A stretch of 64,000 nucleotides of DNA from Echinicola vietnamensis DSM 17526 (GCF_000325705.1 NC_019904.1:3164001-3228000); one strand, 5' to 3'; numbered from the stretch's first letter, positions 12,753-22,075 are shown. The notes: generated by a model not told the origin, from the letters alone. Made by a program: numbers and translations.

Positions 12753-13679
12753 ATGAAAACCCTCACCAAAACCGTCCTTACTGGAGTTTTGCTCCTGTGT
12801 GCCAACGTTATTTTGGCGCAGGATGGGACCATGTATCCAATTGACAACCCTGAAGAACCCAATGCCATCCCCTTGGAAACAGGAGGGGTGGCAGGCCAAC
12901 CTTCTCAGGAGACTTGGTTCCGTCAATGGGGCGACCCGATGGCCCGAAATATCAGTACCGCCACCCTGACTCCTTTTTTCCCCGAACCCGGCAAGGCCAA
13001 CGGCACTGCGGTGATCGTAGCGCCCGGGGGAGGATTTAGGTGGCTTTCTATGGGGAACGAAGGCTGGGAAGTGGCCAAAGCCCTTACTGAGCAGGGGATC
13101 ACGGCATTTGTACTCAAATACAGGCTGCATCCGACCCCCGAATCGTTGGAAGATTTCAGTAATTCCATGAACAGGACCTTTGACGAAGCAGCTAAAGGGA
13201 CACAAGATAGGGAAGCCCCTCGAAGACCTCGCAGGAACCTTTCCGATCAACTTGAAGATGCAGAAGCAGCCTATGCCATGATTGTGGAACGTGCAGAAGA
13301 ATGGGGCGTAGATACCGACAGGATAGGCATGATCGGTTTTTCTGCTGGTGCAGGTCTTACCATGCACTGCACCCTTAATTCAGTCACCATGGATTTGGCC
13401 TTTATCGGCCCGGTCTATGGTGGGATGGGAGAAGTAGAGGTACCAAAGAATGCACCTCCAATGTTCAATGTAATTGCCAGTGATGATTTTCTTTTCAACG
13501 GGCAATTTGGTGTGATCCGCTCTTGGTATGAAGCGGGTATACCGGTAGAGTTCCACCTTTACCAAAATGGCGGTCATGGTTTCGGCCTAGGAAATCCCGA
13601 CCGCACCAGCAACGGATGGTTTGAAGCCTTTATGCACTGGTTGGACGTGAATGACTTCCTAGAGGGAGATGATAAGTGA
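12753..13679 (+). CDS. Secreted alpha/beta-hydrolase esterase (acetyl esterase-like)
   Basis: In-frame ATGs occur at 12738, 12741 and 12753; the last gives a clean signal peptide (KTLTKTVLTGVLLLCANVILAQ region) and is preferred. The protein has an oxyanion-type motif VIVAPGGGF and a nucleophile elbow GFSAGAG (Ser about 197 from the 12753 start). The catalytic His is in QNGGHGFG near the C-terminus. This is the BD-FAE/acetyl-esterase branch of alpha/beta-hydrolases common in Bacteroidota xylan loci. A middle insert of about 30 residues rich in Arg/Glu (near EAPRRPRR) is variable in the family. Likely role is deacetylation or deferuloylation of xylo-oligosaccharides; substrate is not determined. 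Confidence 0.82.
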   Translation: MKTLTKTVLTGVLLLCANVILAQDGTMYPIDNPEEPNAIPLETGGVAGQPSQETWFRQWGDPMARNISTATLTPFFPEPGKANGTAVIVAPGGGFRWLSMGNEGWEVAKALTEQGITAFVLKYRLHPTPESLEDFSNSMNRTFDEAAKGTQDREAPRRPRRNLSDQLEDAEAAYAMIVERAEEWGVDTDRIGMIGFSAGAGLTMHCTLNSVTMDLAFIGPVYGGMGEVEVPKNAPPMFNVIASDDFLFNGQFGVIRSWYEAGIPVEFHLYQNGGHGFGLGNPDRTSNGWFEAFMHWLDVNDFLEGDDK

Positions 13680-13789
13680 AAATTGAATGAAGGGATATGC
13701 ATGTATCCCCACCGAGAACCTTAGAAGTTGGGGTATCGGTAGGCGGATATGATATAGGAAAGGTTCTCTTTGTTACATAAAATTGGAGC

Positions 13790-13882
13790 ATGAAGCATTT
13801 ATTCGGATTTTGTGTAACGGTATGGGGTTTTTCCAGTTGCCATGATTTCCCTACCCAGGGATTTGACCATATATCAAAATGA
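13790..13882 (+). pseudogene. Orphan lipoprotein-signal fragment (30 codons)
   Basis: In the 224-base gap before the GH3 gene there is an ATG followed by KHLFGFCVTVWGFSSC, which reads as a lipoprotein signal with a lipobox-like FSSC, then 13 residues and a stop. Nothing recognisable follows. It is best explained as the 5' remnant of a lost surface lipoprotein gene. A functional micropeptide cannot be excluded. Confidence 0.3.
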
Positions 13883-13903
13883 TTTCATCAAAATGACCTC
13901 ATA

Positions 13904-16624
13904 ATGAAAATAGAAACAAAAGAAGAAACACCCCAACCCATCATTCGATCGGGTGTAAGTTTTCCTAAGTGGAAGTACTTGGGAATGGGCTTACTGATTT
14001 ACCTAATGGCGGGAATAATGAGGGTAAACGCCCAAGATGGCACACTTGATTTTTCCTTTTTGGACATGGAAAAAAACTTTGAAGAGCGGGTGGATATTCT
14101 GGTGGATCAGATGAGCTTGGAGGAAAAGGTGAGCCAGATGATGAATGCTTCTCCGGCCATTCCGCGGTTGAAGGTACCGGAATACAATTGGTGGAACGAA
14201 TGCTTGCATGGCGTGGCGAGAGCGGGCTATGCCACTGTTTTTCCCCAGTCCATTTCGGTGGCGGCTTCTTTTGATAAAAACCTGATGAAGGATATTGGCT
14301 CGGTAATCTCTGATGAGGCCAGGGCCAAACACCATGAATTTATTCGTAACGGCAAAAGGGGAATCTATACCGGGCTGGATTTTTGGAGTCCCAATATCAA
14401 TATCTTCCGGGATCCACGTTGGGGAAGAGGACATGAAACGTACGGAGAAGACCCTTACCTGACGGGAGAGTTGGCTTCCCAGTTCATAGAAGGTTTGCAA
14501 GATTCGGATGGCAAATACCTGAAGACCATTGCCACGTCCAAGCACTTTGCCGTGCATTCTGGACCGGAGCCTTTGCGGCATACGTTTGATGTGGATGTAA
14601 GTGACCGTGACCTTTACGAAACCTATCTCCCGGCATTCCGCAAGACGGTAAAGGAGGCAAAAGTATATTCCATCATGGGGGCGTACAATAGATTTAGGGG
14701 TGAATCGTGCAGCGGCCATGATTTTCTGTTAAATCAATTGCTGCGGGAGCAATGGGGCTTTGAGGGCTATGTGGTATCGGACTGCGGCGCCATTCAGGAT
14801 ATTCACACCGGGCACAAGATTGCTTCCACAGCAGCAGAAGCCGCCGCCATTGGCGTTTCGGGCGGCTGTGATTTGAATTGCGGAAATTATTATACCCATT
14901 TGACCGAAGCAGTGGCCGAAGGGCTGATCAGTGAAGAAGAGATTGATATTGCCGTGAAAAGGTTGTTTTTGGCAAGGTTCCGGTTGGGAATGTTTGATCC
15001 AGAGGAAGCGGTTTCCTATGCGCAGATTCCTTTCGGTATAGTCTGCTCAGAAGCGCACAATACCTTAGCAAGACAGGCCGCCCAAAAAAGCATGGTATTG
15101 CTAAAGAACCAGAAAAATCTTTTGCCCCTTTCAGTGGATAAGATCAAAAGGATAGCAGTCATAGGCCCCAATGCGGACAATGTGGAGTCGCTGCTGGGGA
15201 ATTACCACGGTATTCCCAAAAAACCGGTTACTTTTTTGGACGGGATAAAGCATAAAGTGGGCCCTAAAGCCGAAGTTTTGTATACTGAAGGGGTGCATCC
15301 TGCAGAAGGTTTTTATAACCTGAAGCCCATTCCGTCTGCTTATTTTGAAACTGAAGATGGGCGCCAAGGACTTAAAGCTTCCTATTACGATAATCTTAAG
15401 TGGGAAGGTAAACCTGTCTTGGAGCGGGTTGATGACCAAATAGATTTTTCATGGGAGCACCAGCCCATTTCCAAAGACCTGATTGATAATTTTTCCGTGA
15501 AGTGGGAAGGCTATTTGGTTCCTCCTGCCAGTGGTCGGTATGAGTTCGGTGTGTTTTCAAAAAGGGGCATGAAAATACGTATCGATGGAAAGGAAATATC
15601 CAATGGGTCTGGTACCATTCATCGCGGAAGGTATGCGACTGATATCCTTTCCCTAGAAGGAGGGAAAAAATATAAAGTCGAAGTAACTTTCTTTAGTGAT
15701 GAAACCAATGCCATCGCCCAAATGCTATGGGCAATGCCAGATGTGAGTAAAATAGATGAAGCAGTGGCAATGGCCAAAAGCGCTGATCTGGCTGTGGTGG
15801 TGCTGGGGTTGTCCCAAAGACTGGAAGGGGAAAGCATGGATGTGGTCACGCCTGGATTTGACAGGGGCGACCGTACTGCTATCACGTTGCCTGCCCAGCA
15901 GGAGGCTTTGCTCAAAGCAGTGAAGGAAACCGGTAAACCTGTGATTTTGGTGTTAAATGCTGGCAGTGCCATGGCTATCAATTGGGCGAAGGAAAATGTG
16001 GATGCTATTATCAGTGCCGGGTATCCTGGAGAAGAAGGCGGCAATGCTTTAGCTGATGTGGTCTTTGGAGACTATAATCCGGCAGGCAGGTTACCGATCA
16101 CCTACTATCAATCTGTGGAGGATTTACCGCCCTTTGAGGATTATGATATGAAGGGAAGGACCTATCGTTACTTTGAAGGAAAACCTCTTTATCCCTTTGG
16201 CTATGGACTTAGTTATACACGTTTTTCCTATAAGGACCTAGAAGTTCCCGCTAAGGTCAATGCAGGAGACCCGGTACAGATCAGCGTAACGGTTACTAAT
16301 ATCGGATCCAGGGCAGGTGATGAGGTGGTCCAGCTGTACCTAAATGACAAGGAAGCTTCCACAATGCGGCCGATTCGGCAGTTGGAAGGTTTTCAAAGGA
16401 TACATTTGAAGCCGGGGGAGAGCAAAGTGGTGAATTTTACCTTATCTGCTCGGCAGCTGTCCATGATCAATGGGGAATCCAAAAGGGTGATAGAGGAAGG
16501 GGTATTTTCCATCCATGTGGGAGGGGAGCAACCTGGATTTGATGGTAAATTGCAGGCGGAAACCACCGAAGTGGTGACTGGTGAATTTCAAGTAATAGGA
16601 AACCAGGAACTTGCGGATCTATAA
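13904..16624 (+). CDS. GH3 beta-glycosidase (beta-xylosidase/beta-glucosidase) with inserted PA14 domain
   Basis: 906 residues. The N-terminus is long; the hydrophobic segment LGMGLLIYLMAGIMRVNAQ (about 26-44) looks like a signal peptide after a 25-residue extension. The GH3 N-domain (about 60-370) contains KHFAVHSGPE and the nucleophile Asp about 293 in VVSDCGAIQDI. The GH3 C-domain (from about 395) is split by a PA14 module (about 487-612; GLKASYYDN to QMLWAMPD), and a fibronectin-III-like domain closes the protein (about 800-890). The acid/base Glu is probably in GLSQRLEGESMD. PA14-containing GH3 enzymes include beta-xylosidases and beta-glucosidases; in this locus a beta-xylosidase finishing xylo-oligosaccharides is the best guess. 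Confidence 0.93.
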   Translation: MKIETKEETPQPIIRSGVSFPKWKYLGMGLLIYLMAGIMRVNAQDGTLDFSFLDMEKNFEERVDILVDQMSLEEKVSQMMNASPAIPRLKVPEYNWWNECLHGVARAGYATVFPQSISVAASFDKNLMKDIGSVISDEARAKHHEFIRNGKRGIYTGLDFWSPNINIFRDPRWGRGHETYGEDPYLTGELASQFIEGLQDSDGKYLKTIATSKHFAVHSGPEPLRHTFDVDVSDRDLYETYLPAFRKTVKEAKVYSIMGAYNRFRGESCSGHDFLLNQLLREQWGFEGYVVSDCGAIQDIHTGHKIASTAAEAAAIGVSGGCDLNCGNYYTHLTEAVAEGLISEEEIDIAVKRLFLARFRLGMFDPEEAVSYAQIPFGIVCSEAHNTLARQAAQKSMVLLKNQKNLLPLSVDKIKRIAVIGPNADNVESLLGNYHGIPKKPVTFLDGIKHKVGPKAEVLYTEGVHPAEGFYNLKPIPSAYFETEDGRQGLKASYYDNLKWEGKPVLERVDDQIDFSWEHQPISKDLIDNFSVKWEGYLVPPASGRYEFGVFSKRGMKIRIDGKEISNGSGTIHRGRYATDILSLEGGKKYKVEVTFFSDETNAIAQMLWAMPDVSKIDEAVAMAKSADLAVVVLGLSQRLEGESMDVVTPGFDRGDRTAITLPAQQEALLKAVKETGKPVILVLNAGSAMAINWAKENVDAIISAGYPGEEGGNALADVVFGDYNPAGRLPITYYQSVEDLPPFEDYDMKGRTYRYFEGKPLYPFGYGLSYTRFSYKDLEVPAKVNAGDPVQISVTVTNIGSRAGDEVVQLYLNDKEASTMRPIRQLEGFQRIHLKPGESKVVNFTLSARQLSMINGESKRVIEEGVFSIHVGGEQPGFDGKLQAETTEVVTGEFQVIGNQELADL

Positions 16625-16682
16625 GCAGATAAGGGGTAGCGGCTGTTTCCCAAAGCACGGATACCTCCGAATAGCCGTCTAA

Positions 16683-16701
16683 TCCGCATTTGCAATGCGG
16701 A
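16683..16701. repeat. Perfect hairpin TCCGCATT-TGC-AATGCGGA
   Basis: An 8-bp perfect stem with a 3-base loop lies in the convergent gap between the GH3 gene and the regulator gene. No T-run follows. Similar intergenic sequences recur in related genomes from memory, so it is probably a dispersed repeat. Confidence 0.4.
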
Positions 16702-16771
16702 CTGCAGAGAGTGGCATTTGTACGGCTACTATTTTCACATGATTGTCCCACATGCATTCGATAGCATTTAG

Positions 16772-16810
16772 AGAGCACCTGCCTGCCTTTCGCCTTTAGG
16801 CAGGTGCTCT
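16772..16810. terminator. Strong hairpin between convergent genes, possible bidirectional terminator
   Basis: A 13-bp perfect stem (AGAGCACCTGCCT paired with AGGCAGGTGCTCT) with a 13-base loop lies between the ends of the GH3 and 7TMR genes. A weak T-run (gcgctttt) follows on the + strand. It could end transcription of the hydrolase operon. Its core CCTGCC/GGCAGG matches hairpins at 4552 and 42664, so it may be a repeat recruited as a terminator. Confidence 0.5.
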
Positions 16811-16909
16811 GCGCTTTTACTGGGAGCGCAATGAGGCCCATTTATGAGACAGGCTCGTTTTTGGAAATGACTCGTGAGGACAATAAGGTCAAATTGGAAG
16901 GATTACCAT

Positions 16910-18814
16910 TTACTCCAAATAGACCAATGCCAAGGTCTCCCAGCCGCTAAGGTCTTTGTTGTGGCCGACTTTCTCCATGGCTTGTGCTATTTTGTTTTTA
17001 AATGCCCAGCAGGTTTCCCGCCTTAGGTCCAAAATTTCGGATAGTTCGTTTAGGGTTAGCTCTACATCTTTTCTATTGCTGAGGTACAGGATATAGAAGG
17101 CTTTTTCAATGGGGAATTTTAATTTATGGAAAAGGGTTTCGGCAGTGGGAGATTCATAGTAATTACAGTTTTTACATCTCCTGCCATGGTTATTGTCTTC
17201 GTTGGATTTGTTATACCCACATTTTTTACAGACAAATTTTTGTTGCCACTTTAATTCTGAAAGAAATTTCAAGCAGGCCTCTTTGTTAGGGAAGACTTTT
17301 TTAAAGTCTTCAAAATCAAATCCTCTCATCAGCGCCATATCTTTGGTAATTTCTTCTACATTGCTCCGGAGTTTGTCGTTGTTTTCCTTAAGGTACCGGT
17401 TGATATTTGAAATCTGCGCATTGAGTTCCTCAAGTTTAAGGTTTGTCGTTTGAAGTACCACATTTTTTTGGGCCAGGGCAGTGGCCATGTTTTCGATTTC
17501 TTCAGTGCGCTCCTTAACCTTTTGGTGGAGCCTATTGTTCATTTCATAGGTAACCCGGTTTTTTTCTTCCAAGGCGGTGGTCTTCTCAATGTTGGCTTTT
17601 TTGTATTCTTCTTGGAGATACTTTATCTGATTTAAGATGGACAGTGAAAACAAGACCATTTCTATAATGATGACTGGATGCACAAAGTACCAATTCAAGA
17701 TCGGGTCATTAAACAATGCAAACGCACGTGTATAGCTATGGAAAATGATAAGGAAAAGGCAAACATAAGCCAATGTATAAGACAAAGAAAACCTTCCTAT
17801 GGAAAGCAGTGATCTCAAGCCAATGGTAAAGGGAACCAATAATATCAGAAAGGATATGACCATATAGGGGATGGCATCCATCACCATTCCATAATTTTGG
17901 TTAAGAAACATGCCCATCATAATGGCAATAGCTGCAACCGTCAGGGGTTTCAATATTGGGGTCTTCTTATATTTCTGGACAAAGAAATAGGAAAAAAGCA
18001 ACGTGGAGATGATGACAATGAGCTCTGTCAAACTACTGAAATTGGTGATGGTATTGATCCAAGGCACTGATGGCCATAGGTACTGGAAGCCAAGACCATC
18101 CCGTCCCAAAGAAAACCAAATGCTGGACACGATCAAGATGGAGGAAAACAGGTACAGGTTTTCCTTCAGTTTTATGACAAGGTAGACATGTAAGGTCAGG
18201 ATGAGCACCAATATCCCATAATAGAGCCCCAGGAAGAAATATTCATTAAGTGAATGAGAAATAAAATTGTCATTGGTTCGAAGATGAAATGAAAAGGTCA
18301 AGGGATAGCTTCTTCGAATTTTAATGAAATACGTCTTGGTTTCTCCAGGGCGAATGTTAAGAAAATAATTGAAGTTTTTGTGAAGGATGTCGCGGTCATC
18401 AAAAGGATAATCATATCCTGCTTTCATGGGAAAATAACCTGATTCCCCCTGCGGAGAAAAAAAGGTGATTTCGTCGAGGTCGTATCCCCATGATTCAAAA
18501 TACCAACCGTAGTGATCGTTTTGTTGCTGATTGGCCACAGTCATCCTGATCCATAAGAAGTCATTGAGATGTCCATAGACGACATGGGGATCCGTTATAT
18601 GACTAAACTTCTCTTGGAATTCTAAAGAAGCTACCTGTTCGATACCCAAAGAATTGGTGGTGTCAATAAAATAATCAAGGTTTTGGATAATTTCCGGGAT
18701 CCATTTGACATCCTTCTGTAGATGGATGACCGAGTGCTCTTCTGCCTTTAGTGCTGACACCAAAGAAAACAGAAACAGTACTATCATCGGAAAATGGAGG
18801 GGTAGTCTATTCAC
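16910..18814 (-). CDS. 7TMR-DISM membrane receptor fused to IS1595-type transposase zinc-ribbon/HTH DNA-binding domain
   Basis: 634 residues. Order: signal peptide (1-24); 7TMR-DISMED2-like extracellular carbohydrate-binding-type domain (about 30-180); seven membrane helices (about 190-395); a long coiled coil (about 395-495); then a region (about 498-615) that matches the N-terminal part of IS1595-family transposases. That region has FKKVFPNKEACLKFL, a zinc ribbon with Cys 529, 532, 547 and 550 (FVCKKC and RRCKNC), then ETLFHKLKFPIEKAF and an HTH (LNELSEILDLRRETCWAFKN). The DDE nuclease that normally follows is absent; only about 20 residues remain. There is no kinase, cyclase or receiver domain. 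The gene sits on the opposite strand inside a xylan locus without any other regulator in view. Inference: a ligand-sensing receptor that binds DNA or a partner through a domesticated transposase module. Domain calls are firm; function is not established. Confidence 0.85.
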   Translation of the reverse strand: MNRLPLHFPMIVLFLFSLVSALKAEEHSVIHLQKDVKWIPEIIQNLDYFIDTTNSLGIEQVASLEFQEKFSHITDPHVVYGHLNDFLWIRMTVANQQQNDHYGWYFESWGYDLDEITFFSPQGESGYFPMKAGYDYPFDDRDILHKNFNYFLNIRPGETKTYFIKIRRSYPLTFSFHLRTNDNFISHSLNEYFFLGLYYGILVLILTLHVYLVIKLKENLYLFSSILIVSSIWFSLGRDGLGFQYLWPSVPWINTITNFSSLTELIVIISTLLFSYFFVQKYKKTPILKPLTVAAIAIMMGMFLNQNYGMVMDAIPYMVISFLILLVPFTIGLRSLLSIGRFSLSYTLAYVCLFLIIFHSYTRAFALFNDPILNWYFVHPVIIIEMVLFSLSILNQIKYLQEEYKKANIEKTTALEEKNRVTYEMNNRLHQKVKERTEEIENMATALAQKNVVLQTTNLKLEELNAQISNINRYLKENNDKLRSNVEEITKDMALMRGFDFEDFKKVFPNKEACLKFLSELKWQQKFVCKKCGYNKSNEDNNHGRRCKNCNYYESPTAETLFHKLKFPIEKAFYILYLSNRKDVELTLNELSEILDLRRETCWAFKNKIAQAMEKVGHNKDLSGWETLALVYLE

Positions 18815-19303
18815 GGTTATCTTGCTGGGTATTTCATAAAGATTAATATCGAATATAATGATAACTATAATTTCAACCTAGGTTAAATTGCCTTTAGATG
18901 AAAAAAGAAAGTTTATAGAGAGAATGAGCCATTTCTATTCTTAAGCATAATCACGCCATCAGGCCATCCATTCAGATTGTTTTTGTAGATAAATAACGTA
19001 AGTAGTTGATAGTTAGTGATTTTATCTATCCGCAACAGGGCTAGCTATTTCGAAGGCTAATTTATTGGTTCATACCCTTAATTTTGGGAATACGGTTTGC
19101 GTGAGCCTTTCCACAAAGCGTTTTAAAGATTTTTTTCCCTTCATGTAAATGTGGTTATAGATTTAATTTATTGGTTTTCAGTGTTTTGTGTATTTTTTGA
19201 GGGTTTCAAATATATCACGTAGAAGCCTATATTTGATCATGAATCCATTCTGAAATAGATTATAGATGGATATCCAATACCTAAAACATAACCCTAATAA
19301 CCA
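18815..19303. promoter_or_regulatory. Divergent regulatory gap between 7TMR receptor and GH10 gene
   Basis: This 489-base gap has no gene. It should hold the promoters of both divergent genes. Visible elements are a 10-bp palindrome AACCTAGGTT (18875-18884) with partly symmetric flanks, 61 bases upstream of the receptor start, and a TAATTTTG (19079-19086) that fits the Bacteroidota -7 consensus TAnnTTTG for the + strand. No convincing -33 TTG at the usual distance was found, so the promoter call is tentative. Confidence 0.35.
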
Positions 19304-20443
19304 ATGAAACTTTTCATTATACCAGTGGTATTATTTGGTCTATGGTCATGCGTCTTCCCGCTGAGCAGGGATCAGCAGGCCCAATCAGGTCTCAAAGACC
19401 TGTTTTATGATGATTTTTATATAGGGGCAGCATTGTCCGGAAATGATGTCAGGGAGCAGCCCACATCAATGGTCATGACATTGAGTAATCATTTCAACAG
19501 CTTGAGTCCGGAAAATCTGATGAAGTGGCAGAGCATTCATCCGGATTCCGGAAAATTTCAATTTGTTCAGGCGGATCGGTATGTGGAATTGGGGAAAAGG
19601 CTGGGTTGCCATTTGGTGGGACATACGCTGGTATGGCATAAACAAACTCCTGAATGGGTTTTCAAAGACCAAGGAGGGATGCCCAGGTCGTCAAAAGACC
19701 TCTCAGCCATGATGCAAGACCATATTCAAAATGTCATGGGACATTTTAAGGGGAGTGTCAAAACCTGGGATGTGGTAAATGAAGCTTTTACCGATGAGGG
19801 GGACTTTAGGCCCTCAGCTTGGTATCAGACATTAGGGGAGGATTTTATCAAATTGGCATTTCAAACCGCGAATGAAGCAGATCCGGAGGCTGAATTGTAC
19901 TATAATGATTACAATGTCTGGAAGCCTAAAAAGACGGATGCAATACTTTCCTACACTTCAAAGATTCGGAACCAAGGTGTGAACATCCATGGAATTGGCA
20001 TGCAATGCCATTTGGGGTTGGAATACCCTACTGTCAATCAATTGGAAGTGGCCATACAGAAAATCATTAAACATGGGTTCAGGATTTCCATAACCGAACT
20101 CGATATTGATGTATTGCCCAATCAAAGTGGGCGTCAAGGAGCTGATATAGATGCCAACTTCCCTTACGAGGCCAAATACGATCCCTATAAAGATGGTCTT
20201 CCGCCAATGATGCAAGAGAAACTTACCCAGCGGTACCGGGAAATTTTCAAGTTGTTTCTCAAATACCGCAAGCATATTGATAGGGTCACTTTTTGGAGCA
20301 TTAGGGACCAAGACAGTTGGCTAAACAACTGGCCAATTCGCGGCAGGACGGCCTATCCATTATTGTTTGATGAAGAATATCAGTTGAAGGATTATATTTT
20401 CGACTCATTGACCACCCTCAAAAAAGGAGACAATAGCGGATAA
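19304..20443 (+). CDS. GH10 endo-beta-1,4-xylanase, lipoprotein
   Basis: 379 residues. The N-terminus MKLFIIPVVLFGLWSC carries a lipobox-like LWSC (Cys 16), so the enzyme is probably anchored in the outer membrane. The GH10 barrel has the acid/base Glu about 160 in WDVVNEAF and the nucleophile Glu about 265 in ITELDIDV. Substrate-subsite residues such as KWQ, HTLVWH and FWSIRDQDSWL are present. It cuts the xylan backbone and is the only recognisable endo-xylanase in the window. No CBM insert is seen, and the length is that of a simple GH10. It is first in a + strand sub-cluster with a GH43 lipoprotein, divergent from the 7TMR receptor. Confidence 0.96.
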   Translation: MKLFIIPVVLFGLWSCVFPLSRDQQAQSGLKDLFYDDFYIGAALSGNDVREQPTSMVMTLSNHFNSLSPENLMKWQSIHPDSGKFQFVQADRYVELGKRLGCHLVGHTLVWHKQTPEWVFKDQGGMPRSSKDLSAMMQDHIQNVMGHFKGSVKTWDVVNEAFTDEGDFRPSAWYQTLGEDFIKLAFQTANEADPEAELYYNDYNVWKPKKTDAILSYTSKIRNQGVNIHGIGMQCHLGLEYPTVNQLEVAIQKIIKHGFRISITELDIDVLPNQSGRQGADIDANFPYEAKYDPYKDGLPPMMQEKLTQRYREIFKLFLKYRKHIDRVTFWSIRDQDSWLNNWPIRGRTAYPLLFDEEYQLKDYIFDSLTTLKKGDNSG

Positions 20444-20506
20444 ATGCGCTTGATTCCTTTTGGTTCATCTCATAATGTCAATTATTAAACTATTCTATTA
20501 AAAATA

Positions 20507-21667
20507 ATGAATGTAGTGAAGAAATATATTGTGAATACCTTGTTGGGGAATACGGTTCCCTGTCATCGATTGTTTGTTTTGCTGTTTGCAATGACGGTCA
20601 TCGCTTGTAATGGTGAAAGAGAGGATGAGGCTAAAGCTAAAACTAAAACTAATCCTGCAGGTTCCAGCCCATTGATCTTCTTGAATGAACCGCTGATTAA
20701 ATCGACCTTTACAGCGGATCCTTCTGCCCATGTTTTTGGGGACAAGATATATATTTATCCTTCGCATGACGTGGAGTCCCATGCAGTAGAAGATGATACT
20801 GGAGGGCATTTTAACATGGAGGATTACCATGTGTATTCCATGGAAAGTCCTGATGCCGAGGTGATCGATCATGGAAAGGTTTTGGGAGTAGCGGATGTGC
20901 CTTGGGCCAAAAGGCAGATGTGGGCTCCGGATGCAGCTGAAAGAGCTGGGAAATATTACTTGTATTTTCCGGCCAAGGATACTGCAGATATCTTTAGGAT
21001 CGGGGTGGCAGTTTCTACTAGTCCAACAGGGCCTTTTAAGCCAATGGATGAGCCAATACCCGGCAGTTTTAGTATCGACCCGGCCGTATACAAGGACAAT
21101 GCTAGCGACTATTATATGTATTGGGGAGGAATTTGGGGAGGACAGTTGCAAAAGTGGAGAACAGGAGTTTACCATTCGACCAGTGATAGTCCATATGCCG
21201 ATGAGCCTGCAGGCCATGAACCTGCCATTTCCCCTAAGGTTGCCAAACTGTCCGAAGACATGACCACGTTTTCTGAAACCCCACGAGATGTGGTGATTTT
21301 GGGTGCGGACGGTGAACCTATAAAGGCGGGAGACCATGAAAGGCGCTTTTTTGAGGCGGCGTGGATGCATAAGCATGAAGGAACCTATTACTTTTCTTAT
21401 TCTACCGGGGATACCCATAAAATCGTTTATGCCACAGGAGATTCCCCTTATGGGCCATTTACCTATAAAGGGGTGTTGCTGGCGCCAGTACAAGGGTGGA
21501 CGAATCACCATTCCATTGTGAAAGTGCGCAATCAGTGGTACCTGTTTTACCATGATACCCAATTGTCAGGAAAGACGCACTTAAGAAACATAAAGATGAC
21601 GCCTTTGGAACACCTGGATAACGGGGACATAGCGACTATATACCCCGTGAGCCATTCCATTAACTGA
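20507..21667 (+). CDS. GH43 lipoprotein (bifunctional xylosidase/arabinofuranosidase type)
   Basis: 386 residues. A hydrophobic segment (LFVLLFAMTVIAC) ends in a lipobox with Cys about 34, so it is probably surface- or periplasm-anchored like the GH10 beside it. Catalytic acids: Asp in FTADPSAHV, Asp in SIDPAVYKD, Glu in FFEAAWMHKHEG. The pattern DKIYIYPSHD and MWAPDAAERAGKYYLYFPAKD is that of the GH43 group containing Bacteroides xylosidase/arabinofuranosidase enzymes. It starts 63 bases after the xylanase and is followed by a terminator, so the two genes may form a short transcript that releases and trims xylo-oligosaccharides. Confidence 0.92.
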   Translation: MNVVKKYIVNTLLGNTVPCHRLFVLLFAMTVIACNGEREDEAKAKTKTNPAGSSPLIFLNEPLIKSTFTADPSAHVFGDKIYIYPSHDVESHAVEDDTGGHFNMEDYHVYSMESPDAEVIDHGKVLGVADVPWAKRQMWAPDAAERAGKYYLYFPAKDTADIFRIGVAVSTSPTGPFKPMDEPIPGSFSIDPAVYKDNASDYYMYWGGIWGGQLQKWRTGVYHSTSDSPYADEPAGHEPAISPKVAKLSEDMTTFSETPRDVVILGADGEPIKAGDHERRFFEAAWMHKHEGTYYFSYSTGDTHKIVYATGDSPYGPFTYKGVLLAPVQGWTNHHSIVKVRNQWYLFYHDTQLSGKTHLRNIKMTPLEHLDNGDIATIYPVSHSIN

Positions 21668-21787
21668 ATAAAGTGCGAATTGAAGAATTGAATAATGACT
21701 GTAGAAGAGCGCTACAGCGAAGTCATTCCCTTAAAGGACAACAACAACGATCCATGGAAAATGGATTTTTATAGGGTAAACCTAATT

Positions 21788-21821
21788 AAAAAGCCAAGGA
21801 GGTTTCCTTCTTGGTTTTTTT
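21788..21821 (+). terminator. Rho-independent terminator after the GH10-GH43 pair
   Basis: An imperfect stem AAGCCAAGGAGG / CCTTCTTGG with a short TTT loop is followed by seven T's. It lies about 120 bases beyond the GH43 stop on the same strand. Confidence 0.7.
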
Positions 21822-22075
21822 AGCCAGCATACACTGAATAGGACTGGTTTCTTTATCGATGAGGCTGAAAAGCATTCACGAGGCAGATTTTGTTATTATG
21901 CTTGAAAAATGAGGTTGTTTAAGGTGGGGAGCCCCTCTTTAATAGTGGGAGAACAATACTGACATCGAAATTTAGATAATAGAAAAGGTGTCATTAAATC
22001 TACTTTACAATAAGAATATGAAGTGCACTTGTCAATAATTAGTGCCAGGTTCATATTTGGGGTTTATTAATCATG

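Noticed and set aside
17250..17380. A complete IS1595 transposase in the 7TMR gene region
   Set aside because: Only the zinc-ribbon and HTH part is present, fused in frame to a receptor. No DDE domain or terminal inverted repeats were seen.
20498..21562. Long 354-codon open frame on the - strand
   Set aside because: Lies opposite the clear GH43 gene, has no recognisable domain and reads as an antisense shadow of it.
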